Origin: Adineta ricciae
Lineage: Eukaryota > Rotifera > Eurotatoria > Adinetida > Adinetidae
DNA: 64,000 nucleotides
Assembly: GCA_905250025.1 (NCBI GenBank)
Contig: CAJNOJ010000110.1
Span: forward strand, 248,001-312,000
Direction: 5' to 3'
This document shows positions 39,204 through 50,846 of the stretch, one piece after another (position 1 is the first letter of the stretch; each line of letters opens with the position of its first letter). The position numbers were made by a program, and so were the translations under genes. The notes beneath the pieces were generated by a model. That model saw only the letters and a list, made by a program, of their open reading frames with translations. It did not search any database and had not been told where the DNA came from.

Positions 39204-42200
39204 TTAGAATATATCATCACATCTTGACCAATCTTGTTTTGCTTTACATTCCCAATATTCGTTTGTATAGACGTACATGTCTGATTCCGTCAGTGGATCG
39301 TATTGCTTTTTGAACCATTTCGATTTATATAGATCATGTCCACCTGCTTCGTTTTCGCGTTGTCTTCGTACTTGACGTTGTTTTTCTTCCAAACGAAGTT
39401 TTTCTTGGTTCGCTTCATCCCAACGTGCCTCTTCCATCAAACGTTGATCTGGACGACGACGAGTATCAGTTGGGGCAACACCTGGCTCATCTTCATTTAA
39501 TTCAATCGCCAATTCAGTGAAATTATACATCTTTTCTAAATATGCTGGTGGCATTCGGCGTTGCCATAAAACTTTCATGTTATGCGTTTCCATATGATGA
39601 GAATGTGTATGACGAGACGAAGGCGATTCAACAGGACCACCTTCAATCTTTTCCGTCCATGTGCCTAGGAAAAACAACGATGAAGACATTTCTCATAAGC
39701 ATCTGTTCATTACCAGATAAAACCCATCGAGCTTGCGAATTGGAATCTGTGACAACACCGGTAACTTTATGTGGAACATCTTTCGAAAAATAGCTATATT
39801 GAAAATATTTCAATTTACAAACATCTTTTGTTGTATGATTGATAATATCCATCTCTCCAACCTATAATGAGGTAATATTCAAATGTGCATTCGTTCGAAT
39901 TGAAATTCTACACATACATTATCAATCCAGAGCTTGCCAACGATGATATTATTTACTAATGTAGTTACTTTCTTCCAGGTAAAATGATTACCAGTATTTT
40001 TAAATATTAGATGAGAGTAGCCTGAAAGAGACATGTCACTTTTCTTTTTTGATTATCAACATAGCCTTTTTTATCTTACCTAATGGGGTTACGCTCAGAT
40101 ATTGCCCTCGAAATTTCGATCCCATGGTAAATTCTTGATACATAGTCCATCCTTGGCCTTCCGCATGTGTTGCCAAAGCTGGTGGATGATGACTAACTTG
40201 CTCTACAAGATCCATCAAGCTTGAACACAAAACTAGAGCTTAGAATCTTTACCTGCTAATGCTCTCCAGCCTAGATCATCTGTTCTATCACATTCATACG
40301 TTTCACCAAGCAATGGATTGAAAGGTTTATTAACTCGCGTTGCTGTAGTTGAATACGATGAAACAGTGAATGCAGCAACATAGGCTAGTTGTTCCCAGTT
40401 ATCATCTATTTTGGCAGCTATGTCAAGAACAGAACTGTACTCGAGTTCTTCCGTTATACGTTGCAACATTGATAGAGGTTCACTAAAGTTAACGGGTACT
40501 GGTATTTTAGATAGATCTTTTCCCACACTATTTTTTATGATACTCCATAGATTAATACTAAATGAGAAAAGAAATTTGTTGTTCATCTAACGAAGAAAAG
40601 TAGCAATAAGATAACAAACCTGAAATTGGGTCGTTCAGGGATACGGTCACGACGTTTTCGTTTCGATCCGGTTGTCGTAACAGTATTTTCAGTAGGTTTC
40701 ATGACAGTTGTTGATGGAACATTTGTAGATGTTTCAGGTTGCTTTGATCCTGAATATGATTGAGACGATGAGCACCTTTTTGTCGAAAAATGCTTCAACC
40801 TACTTTTAACAATCACGACGGGTAATTTCTCTTGTTTACGTTCTTCAGATTCACTTTCATCATCATTGTCGCCGTTGTCGTCATCACACGAGCTAACATC
40901 GCCATCGACAATTTTACCTGATTGTTTTTCATTAGCTGATGTATGTTGAAGTCTAAAGGAAATGATATCGAATTCGTTCTCATCAGACTAACGTAGGGCA
41001 CATACGGAATACGAAAGACACTTTCCGCATCATGAAATTCGTCACTGTCTGATGAGCAACTATCTTCATTTGGAGTACGAGGATCCGGAGATTTTGCAAC
41101 AGTTTTATCCATCCGCGATGCACGCTGAATCTGTTTTTCTAATTTTGCACTTTGAGAGGCGACCTGTTCACACATACGTTCCATACGCACACGTGCATCG
41201 CGCTCAGATTGAACTGCCTTTTGCCATTTACGACCTTGGCCTTGAATTAATTGTACTAACTCTTGACAAGCGTTCAACATTGCTTAAAAAACGAAAGTTA
41301 GTAGAAGAGAAAAAGCAGCAAATTTGTCTTCGTTTACCCGTGGACGTAATTCGAAACAAGGTTGCGCGTTCATTGACACTCTTGATTGTATTAATCGTTC
41401 CTTCTGATTTATCGATTTGTTCCAAATCACCGAGGGTGCGGTGAAGTGCTTGATAATGTCGATTAATCAAATCCATACACATTTTAAGATCTTCTAACTT
41501 GGCATCGAATGTTTTATTCATCGTCGCTAGTTCTGTTCGTTCAATTGCATTAGGCGACTGTTTTCTGGGTTTGGGTGAACTAACTTGCACTGGCTGTTGT
41601 TTATTAGTATCGTCAGCAGTCGAAATCTCCTCATCCGAATCATGATATTGTTTTCGAACTTTCAATGCTTTCTGTTTTGCTAATTCTAACGCACTCATCC
41701 AACGTTGTTTATCGTTTTCATTTGATGTACGTAAATGTAGTACAGTTGAACCGTTCGAAATAACAAAATGACAGGAATCATTTGATGATAAGTGTGCCGA
41801 CTCTAGATAAACTGTGCCGCGGCAAGTATGAGTCATTTCATCTTGCGAACGATAGTATGATAGTATGCCAGCTTGTAAAACAAACCAGCGTTTTTGATAA
41901 CCTTTCAAATACTAAAAAAGGAAAGTGTCACTGAATACAAAGAAAGTCTTTGACGTGTTACATTTGTCCATTTGTACAACCAACCACGAAATTCATCTTT
42001 TCCATTCGCAGCGGATGGTGTTGTCGATTGCATATGTTGTTGCTGCGGAGACTGCATTGGTGGTGGAACAATGCCAGTGCCTATCGCACTTAGATTAGGC
42101 GAACTAGTTGTATTCTGCATCTTAGAAACTATTGCCGAATTATTCGAACGTAATAAAGTTGACGGATCGTCTAAATTGTTTGATGAAAAGAAACTTATGC

Positions 42201-42481
42201 AAATAATTCAATTTACCAAGATCTTTCTTGGTAGAATTTATAGATAGTTGTGACGAGTAGTTTAATTGTGAATTTGATATATCTGATACATAAACATTAT
42301 CAGGAATGTTCAAATCCGAGGTGCTATCAGTATGGTTATTGTCTGAGTCTAAAAGAGAAGCAAAAATTAGCTTTTCATTCTCATTGATTAATTCAAATGA
42401 GCAACTGCGATAATTATTATTATCGACATAATTAAACAACAAAATGAGTCGAGGAAGTCTTCTTGTGCGTTTGTCATTCAT
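39204..42481 (-). CDS. Oxysterol-binding protein (OSBP-type: PH + FFAT-like + ORD)
   Basis: Lipid-transfer protein that exchanges sterol and PI4P at ER-Golgi contacts. The N-terminus extends to ATG 42481, joined by a 55-nt intron (about 42162-42216) to the exon with MQNTTSSPNLS. The PH domain starts at FRGWLYKWTN and runs through YLKGYQKRWFVLQAG to RWMSALELAK. A coiled region with KWQKAVQSERDAR follows, then SDEFHDAESVF, which resembles an FFAT motif for VAP binding. The lipid-binding domain holds NKPFNPLLGETYE, the signature EQVSHHPP and the C-terminal KWFKKQYDP region. Domain order and length match OSBP1/2 and not the short ORPs. A start at 42120 is possible if the first exon is not used. 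Confidence 0.95.
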
Positions 42482-44127
42482 TTCCCTTTATTTTACTGAC
42501 TTAGTCAATGTACTCATTATGACGACAAACAGCATGGGTGACTGTGCGTAAAGAACGTAATATTAACGCATATTCCCAAATAGAAAGAACAACATATGAG
42601 TGTGTTGAAATCGAAAAGATAAAGATGTGACTAGATGTGGTTCACTAGTTGATCGAAGGAAAAACAAAATATGTCTATAGACGACGCATTTTAAATCAAT
42701 ATTACACTTGAAATCAAATAGAAAGGGAGAAATAATAAGAGCAATATTAGCACGTACGATGATGATGATGATGAGTAGGATCGAGTGTGTATCGCTTATG
42801 TCGTCTTCCGATGAATGGTGGTCGACATCTCGAAACAATCTTGCGCATACGATGTGGCATCTTTTTCAAGTTACGTTATCAACGACAAAAAGAAATGAAG
42901 AAAACGAAGAAGAAGAGAAAGAGTCAAAGACTATACGACAGAAATGAAGAAAAATAGATCAAGACAAATAACAAGTGAGTCGACTGAGATAGAGTAAGAA
43001 GACGGTTGTATGGAAGAACGGCTCGAAAAGCATAGAACATGTTCTTCTTCGTTCTTTTTCTTGTTCTTCTTCTCATTTCATTGTAAAAAATACCTTGCAA
43101 CATTTGGAAGTCTCTCAAACATGGGCCAGTACTTTAAACGAAAAAAACAAGATTACAAAGTACACATATTAAGATAGTCGAAACATGCTGATAGGTGGCA
43201 GTATGACGCAATTCATTCAGAAAGCGTATTCTCTCCATTCACCTATCTTGAGAATATTTCTTTCGTTTAACATTGTACATCTATCGAGAAAAAGCAATCA
43301 AATCTCATCTCCGAAGATTTCTTGTCGAGTATTTTCATTAACAAAGAAGAAGTAAAAAATGATCCGATTAGTTCTCTAGGACCAATCCCAAGTGAATAAA
43401 ACACGTACAATCTACTTGAGTAGAATGACAATGTCAGAAGTCTTTCACTTACCTACTTTCTTCGTCGGACACAGTAGAAAGAAAAATAATCAAATGACTT
43501 TTACAAAAATAATGACTACAATGATCTAGAAGGAAGAAAACGAAGTTATCAATTTATAAAACCTGATTTTGAATTCAAAAGTGATAAATGATCAATGTGC
43601 AAATCAGATTCAGTTCAGCTAAATGATTAATCATTAATCTTGACTTGAACATCTAATTTTCTCCATTATTATAAAACCAATCTTCTCAGAAGAAAAACTT
43701 GTGAGTACAGGTGTTTTTCATCAATCGACATCGATATGCTTCCACCACATATCTAATGACAAAATAAATATAAATATAAATTACAAGAAGGTAATGATAT
43801 GTAAGTCATACTTACACTCTGTGTTTGAGATGTTTTGAATCTCAATTCATCGTCTCATCGTGTGAGTTCTTCGTCGGTTTCAATCGAGTAGAGATTTATC
43901 TAAAAATGTTGAATTTTGTTTTTAAATATCTGATAAGTTTTCTTCTGAGCATATAGCAAAATGTCACGCTGGATTAACATTGTGTTGTGTTTTTTTTAAA
44001 AAGAAAAACCAGACAAGAAAAAGAAAGAAATGTGAACACCGGAAAGAGCAACAAAAAGAAAATGATGAAGGTGCGTGAGTCTGTTTCTCTTTTCATATTT
44101 ATATACAGATGTTTTTGATTATATAAG
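42482..44127. other. Intergenic, AT-rich
   Basis: Lies upstream of OSBP and downstream of the AS3MT-like gene, so it contains the OSBP promoter and the methyltransferase 3' UTR. GATGAT and GAAGAA tracts occur around 42760-42920. No supported exon. Confidence 0.5.
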
Positions 44128-46565
44128 TTATTCTTTTGGTATCATTGTCGTTGTTGTTATTGTTGTTGTTTTTCGAGAGACTCCACCATTATTAGTGTCA
44201 TCATTATCCTGTGCCTGCAAAAGAAAAAAAAAGAAAATTAAAAACTAATGATCTGTTAAGCATTGCACATTTATTTTTAGATTTATATCAACAATATCTT
44301 ATGTATTGAAGCTGAAGGAACACCTAGGATATACAATTAGAAGTATTTGTCTTCAGGCAGAAGGCTACAACTTATTCATCACCGTTGTCCGCCTTGAAAT
44401 GCTATTCGTGAGAAGATTAAACAAATGACATAGGCAACGAAGCTTTAACGAGACGAATACTTCGTATCAAAACAGAACAGTATCTTCTCTAACGTTCCCC
44501 ACAGATGAAATTCATAATCTATCTAAAACAGAAGTGTTCTTATGTTTTCCGAAGACTTGATGATCGATCTATTATGTTTTTGTTTTGTTCTTCAGTCGAC
44601 AGGCAAAGCGAGCAAACCGAACACAAGACTTCAGTGCAACACTTCTCTAGTTTTGCAACTTGATGACATGCAGTGGTAAGGTATTCACTTCAAAAAATCA
44701 TGCTGACCTTTATAGAAAATCGAACTTCTCTTATCAGTAATCCCTAATGAATCAATGGGAGTTTTTTTTAACAATACGTGGAATTCCGAAAAGATGAAAA
44801 CATCTTACCGCTGGTATTTCTTCGACTGTTTCAATAACTGTAACGGTTTCTGCGTCTGCAATTGGATCGAAAGTAAAATTTTCTTTATATCGCGACAGAC
44901 TCAGTGCAAATGCAATAGACGGATCGTCTACAACTAAGAGTTCTCCCAGCTAAAACAAAACAGTAATGTTTACGTTTAGTAAAAATTATTCGATTTACTT
45001 TGAATTGCAATGAATGATCGAAGAAAAATTCATCTTCGGCACTGACTAAAGGTGTTTCATATGTTAATTGATAGGGAATATTGAATGGTGTGACCTCTGC
45101 TTCGACGTGGGGCAACTTAAAGCATCGAAATATTGCTGAGACAAATTTCGTTTTGCCAATTGCCTTTTGAATATCGTCGTTTGTTACGACATATGGTTTA
45201 GCAGTAACAAGACGTGGTTGCGTAAAACCTGCTTCGGTAGCGTATAAAATTAAATCCTCCCAGCGAAGTGCACCACCAATATATTCGCCTAAAGATTTTT
45301 GCCAGTCATTGCATACATTATTCTAATAAGAGAATGTTCGTTCTTACCAGATAATAACTCTTGATATTCTGCGGGTATTGGTCGATTGACGTAAACGTCA
45401 GAAAAGTAAAATTCTCCGCCCGGCTACAGAGAAAACAAAGTTGAATATTTTTGATTATTCAATGTACAACTATGTCAATGCTCACCTTGAGAATCTTGCA
45501 AGCACCTTCAATAATTGCCTTTTTATCTCTTCGATAATTAACAACACTATTCGATCTAGATACGAATAAAGATACAGTGAAGTAACCAAAGCTAGTTTTC
45601 GTCACGTACACAACTACATCAACGGAATTTTCTTTCAGTTTCGTATCTTCTAATCGATCGATTTCGCCTTCGATGAATTCCACATTGGTTTTCGATAATC
45701 CAAATTTTTTCGCATGGTAATGCACATGTTGACGAGCAAAATCCAACTATAGAACAAAAAGAGCATAGCAAATTATTTGTGTTACCAAACTAGCACACAT
45801 TTTAATGATATACTTCCTTTTTTCAGTCGTAAACTTGTGAGAAAGAAAATTCCGATTTTTAGTAGTAATCAACAATGTTTATGTTTTCTAGTAGCAAGGT
45901 CACAAAGTAAGCGAAGGATCGGTTTCCAAGGAAACATCGATACATTTGAAATCTAATATGAACTCAACAGTTTTCTCATCTTTTTTCCTTACATACTGGT
46001 CATATTCATTGATGCCTTCAACATTTCTATGTCTGCTTATCAACTTGTTTAGAACGGAACTTTGCTTCTAGAGGAAGGGCTATCTCTTCGTCTTTGTTTT
46101 GTCTGTCATGATAGATTGATTAACAGTTCCTTTTCCAAGTTCATTTCAAACTATTTCTTATAGTTACTTGTTCTTTGTCTGAATCCACACCAAAAACATG
46201 ACCGTTTTCTCCGACAAGTTTGGATAAGATAAAAACATCGCGACCCACGCCGCAGCCAAGATCGACAACCGTACAGCCTTCTAGTTTCGGAGGAAATAGG
46301 ACAAAATTCGATTGATGGGATCTAAATAAACATGACACAAGTCAGATAGAAATCTCATTTAGTCGAAAACGAACTTTGCTATGACATCAGGATGTATTTG
46401 ATCAATAATAGCATTCAGTATACTTGGCGTTTTTAGAAGTTTCGGTTTAACATTAGAAAAACCATCCATTTCGGATCCATCATCTTCCTCTTCATTAACA
46501 CTATAAGTAGTTTCGGTATCATCTTGTTCATTCACAGGAGATTTGGGCTCCGTCGATGACGACAT
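44128..46565 (-). CDS. AS3MT/ArsM-like SAM methyltransferase lacking the conserved cysteines
   Basis: SAM-dependent methyltransferase with the architecture of arsenite methyltransferase. ATG 46565, then an acidic N-terminus (MSSSTEPKSPVNEQDD), SAM motif I TVVDLGCGVGRDVFILSKLVG, GHVFGVDSDKEQ, VEFIEGEIDRLED, SNSVVN, PGGEFYFSDVY, GEYIGGALRW and RLVTAKPYVV. At positions where AS3MT has RDC, SNCVxN and GECLGG, this protein has RDV, SNS and GEY, so the three arsenic-binding cysteines are gone. It probably methylates something else or has lost activity. The last exon encodes a threonine/asparagine-rich tail to the stop at 44128. The join near 45323-45347 does not keep frame by normal splicing (see findings). 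Confidence 0.83.
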
Positions 46566-47896
46566 TGTTTTTTTTGCGCAATTGATCTATATCAAAATAT
46601 AATTAATACAATTTCTTCTTTCTTAGGAGAACGGTGAGTGGGCTAGGATTAATCTGATGACAAAAGAAAAGCTTGTTACAGTCGCGAGAAATGCAAAATC
46701 GGATATATTTTTTCCAAAAATACACTTCTTGAGAACATATTCTTCTTCGTCTGATGTTATTTATCAACCAATCTTCGATGTTCGAGTGACATCTATAAAC
46801 ATAATAAAATTTGTTTATTAAAATAACCAAACAACTTACTGAAGAAAATGCAATGATTTTTATATGAAAACATTCTTTCATTCAGAAAACGGCTTTTGAA
46901 GAAGAAGTTATACTATTGGTGGGATATCATCAATTGTTTACTGTTATTTTTTTTTCTCTATTCATCTTTTGTCAGCTCCATCAACAATTCATACCAATTA
47001 TGATTCGCGTTACTCAACCAGACCTTTTCAAACTAAGAAATCTCTGTTAACAATAAAAGAATTGTCCACTTTTACATAGCGTTTATTTCCGCAAAGTAAG
47101 AACAACAATCCCTTCTAATATTTAATCTTGTTTTTCTACTTGAACCATTAATATTACGTCGCCGTAGCATTGAGAATGACAGGTCATAATTGAAATGGAA
47201 TATTGCCTAGTTCTAATTTTCATTAGCATTGTTCGCGGAGAAAATCCTCTTCAACATTAAAACAATTCTTTTCTTTTGTTGATTTCCTCTATTAGCCTGT
47301 TCAATATGTCCTAATGACTGACACGTCGACATCGAGCCCAAATTAAACTGAAATTCTTTCTTCTTCTCTATTGCATTCGTTCACAGAAAAGGAAAGAAAA
47401 ATCAAACATGTTAACTATTGGTCATTTCATCATGTTCTATAATCGACCTGACAAAAAGAAAAAGCGCACATACATATAGGTCATAGCTCGTTCAAACGAG
47501 ACATTGCAGAAATATCTAACACGCGAAACATACTTCCTTCTGACGTAAAAATTTTCTTCTAAAATGTGAAATGACCTATGACAGATTTATTTAAAGTTAT
47601 TTTTTGCTCAGTTCGTCCTCAGTTGCAATGCTTTGTTTCATATTACACGAACGGCGTCAATTTTCAATTAGTTAGCGGTAATTTTGTAACACGCGTCAGT
47701 AAATGAATAGATTTTTTACAATAATCCATTGAGTTTTGCAGAGAAACAATGAAATGCAGATACATTTAACTCTTGCAGATGACATTTTCAATTACACGAT
47801 TCTATTTTATACACTCAGATCGAAAGGTCTATTGTCTGTTCATGTTTCGAGAGTCTAGAAATGCGATTTATTGTCGAATCATTCATTTTTTCAGAT
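46566..47896. other. Intergenic, divergent promoters
   Basis: Spacer between the AS3MT-like start (minus) and the Misato start (plus). It is AT-rich without a recognisable exon; it probably carries both promoters. Confidence 0.5.
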
Positions 47897-49162
47897 ATGG
47901 TACGCGAAATTGTGACTTTACAAATCGGTAACTATGCAAATAACGTCGGTGTACATTTTTGGAATCAGCTGGACATCGAGCAGTCGCATCAAAACACGTT
48001 AATTGATTACAATACATATTTTACATTTAACCAAAGAACAAATCTTCCATCACCACGTGTTTTAATCATCGATTATCGAAATGCTTTTGGTAATCTATTG
48101 GATGAAAACGAATATACCCATCGTTCCGAAAGAAACGATCCATCAATTGAAGTTATTCAACGTTCAGTGGAGAAAAATTCCTGGTCCAATAGATTAAGAA
48201 CGCGTGCGAAATTTCATCCGAAATCCTTGCTTCCATTAGTTGACTATTGGTATTCGCCAAATCCGGAAGAAAATCACTTCGATATCTATCCAGTTGGCGA
48301 ACAAGTCTTTAAGAAAATGTTTGATCAAACAGAACATTCCTTACATTATCTACTAGAATCGTGTGACTGCTTACAAAGTTTTCGCTGTTTGTATGACATT
48401 AATAATAGTTTTTCTGGTTTATTTACGTCGATTCAAGATTACCTTTATGACGAATGCCCGAAACAACCGATGTGGTCTTTTGGTCTTGGAAATTCCTCTT
48501 CCGAATTAAATCTTTTGTCGTCTTTGGTTCATTCAATGAACGAAAATCAAATGCCAACGGTGCCATGTTTAGACTCATTGGATACGGATAACTTAGCCCT
48601 AGCAATTCAACATTCGTTAATATCATCGGATGTTACGCTGGATCTCCTTGCTGATCGTTTGTGTCCGATGAAGAAGAATCTGTTGAATTTAGTTTGGAAG
48701 ATTCCATTGGAATTGAAACATCGAACGTTGTTTTATTATTTGGAAAATTCGGCAAATGAAAATGTATTTCCAATGACTAATCCAATCGGTTGCCATTATT
48801 TTCTTCGCGGAATCCAACAGAAACAGTTATACGATCATGCATTGTATAATTTCAACAATATCGAAACATCTGCTGATTTAATCGCTACATATCTACGTGA
48901 GCAATATAGCTCGAAAATGTTCATATCGACAAATTCGTGGACAGAAAAATACGATTGTATGTCATTGTTAACTGGTTTAATCAATGACAACAATTCTTCA
49001 TTTGAGTTTTTCGATAAGTTATTAATCAAAATGAAAAAGATGAATTATAAGTTACTCTCGAAACGTTGGGAAGAAAATGACTTCGATGAGCAAATGTACG
49101 AACACTTAATGAATGAATTAAGTAATATGCATGAACAGTATCAATTGGATAAAATGGAATAA
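47897..49162 (+). CDS. Misato/DML1 family tubulin-like protein, single exon
   Basis: Misato (MSTO1) is a divergent tubulin/FtsZ-related protein involved in mitochondrial distribution, morphology and fusion. ATG 47897 gives MVREIVTLQIGNYANNVGVHFWNQ, matching the family N-terminus ([22 protein letters not shown]-like). An in-frame ATG at 47861 precedes a TTTTTTCAG tract and is a poorer start. Other family features: PRVLIIDYR, the LLESCDCLQSFRCLYDINNSFSG block (tubulin-like domain) and WSFGL. About 421 aa, shorter than human MSTO1 (about 570). No introns, unlike nearly every other gene here. Confidence 0.86.
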   Translation: MVREIVTLQIGNYANNVGVHFWNQLDIEQSHQNTLIDYNTYFTFNQRTNLPSPRVLIIDYRNAFGNLLDENEYTHRSERNDPSIEVIQRSVEKNSWSNRLRTRAKFHPKSLLPLVDYWYSPNPEENHFDIYPVGEQVFKKMFDQTEHSLHYLLESCDCLQSFRCLYDINNSFSGLFTSIQDYLYDECPKQPMWSFGLGNSSSELNLLSSLVHSMNENQMPTVPCLDSLDTDNLALAIQHSLISSDVTLDLLADRLCPMKKNLLNLVWKIPLELKHRTLFYYLENSANENVFPMTNPIGCHYFLRGIQQKQLYDHALYNFNNIETSADLIATYLREQYSSKMFISTNSWTEKYDCMSLLTGLINDNNSSFEFFDKLLIKMKKMNYKLLSKRWEENDFDEQMYEHLMNELSNMHEQYQLDKME

Positions 49163-50846
49163 TATCCTCGGTGTTCTGTTGTTGTTGTTGTTTTTTTACA
49201 TGCATTTATAAGATCTGCACTAAAGTGTTTGCTTTCTTTTTTTTATCATTTTAGATTGAATATTTTTTATATTTGAATGTGCGTGTGTTATCCAGTCGGG
49301 GACGGTCAAGTTTTCTAGTCGTCGAACAATTTCATAAAGGTAATTGCTCATCAAAAGTCCTTTTCCTTCTCCATTTTCATCAAACTATTGTTCATGAAAC
49401 TTCCTTGTAGTGACTTCGATCGGACGAGATTGATTGATAAAAAAACGATGTCATGACATTGATTTCGTGCTCAGAAGTCCTACTAGTATTAGTTGGATCA
49501 AGCTGTCTAGGAATTGAACGTTGAAAGATTCGTGTGATGTAGGACTAACGAACTCGTAGCGAGAAAAACATCACGAATAGAACGTGAAAAGTATAGATGA
49601 GTTGGGTGTGAGAGCGGCAAATATAGAGAGAGAGAAGAAAAAAAAACATAATAGTAATAATCGACGATAAGGACAACGCCTGATCAACATATCATTTCGT
49701 CGAGGAGGAAGAAGAAAAACTCATCAAACACTCCGACGGATTTCAAGAATTCTTTATTCGATAGCTTGGAGGCTTCGATCATGATATTCAAATTCTTGTT
49801 TTATCTAAGATCAGTCATGAGAAAAACAATAAATTTAATCTCTGATACTTTGTCCACAAAATAACAGCGTGAATTTGGATTCTTTAGAAAGAGCAAAAAA
49901 AAATAGATGAACACACGTTTCTATTAAATTTGAATAAATAGTTCTACATTTGCTATTCTATCAGTATAATAGTTTAAATAAATATCACACCTTTCTCTTG
50001 TGCTAATTCATAATGAAAAGAAAAATGAAAGTAAAAACGACTTTGTCAGATCCATTGAGCAGATGGTTATAACTATTCTCTCTTATGCATTGAGAAGAGA
50101 AGACAACGAGGAGCGAAAGGGGAGAGCAATTTCTATGAACAGCTGATAGAATATTTCTTTTCCTGCCCTTGGCTCGCTCAGTTTTTTTTTCTCGACAATA
50201 TATGTGGAGAGATAAAAGAAGAAAAACTAAATGACACGAATAGAGAGAACTCGTAACAATATTGATGATGATTGTGGCGTTAAATGAAGCGGGCCGAGAG
50301 ACATATAAACAAAGAAGAGAGTATTGTTACTGGACGTGTGTGTGTGTGCTGATTGAAAAGCAGGACATAAAAGAAAAAGACAACGATCAGCGTTAATAGC
50401 GAGTCTGTTGCTTTGAAACTCGATCCTTTATCTATCTAGTGACTCTAGTATTGTAGAAATATGTTGAACAAGTAGTTTCCTTCTTCTTCTTCATCCTCTT
50501 CGTCGTCGTCGTCGCCGTCGTTTTTCCCCTTCTTTTGTCATTCGTTGAGAACATCTTGCGGAGAAAGAAAAAGAAACCGGCATCTCAAAGCGTGAGCAAA
50601 CAATGTTGATGTTGTGTAGTTCAATCGCACTCGTCCTTATTCTTTTCTAATTGTGTAGTAAGTATATGCGCGCACACACACACACAGTCAGAGAGTATTT
50701 CATACAATAAATAAAATAATTTATCATCTAGTTGGGAGAAAGTCTAATAGCACAGTTACCTTTAAAAAAGAATCAAAATATCTCTTTTGGATGTTTTTGT
50801 GTTTTCTAGGTCTTTCTTAATCTCGAGCTGATATTCGTCTACTCCA
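49163..50846. other. Upstream region of CPEB with simple repeats
   Basis: AT-rich spacer after Misato and before the CPEB ATG. It contains simple repeats: GT at about 50336-50348, TCG/TCC-type triplets at 50485-50520 and CA at about 50673-50686. A TTTTCTAG tract about 35 bases before the ATG may be the acceptor of a 5' UTR intron. Confidence 0.5.

Noticed and set aside
47861-47896. Upstream ATG for Misato
   Set aside because: It adds a stretch ending in a TTTTTTCAG tract, and the Misato family N-terminus begins at MVREIV.
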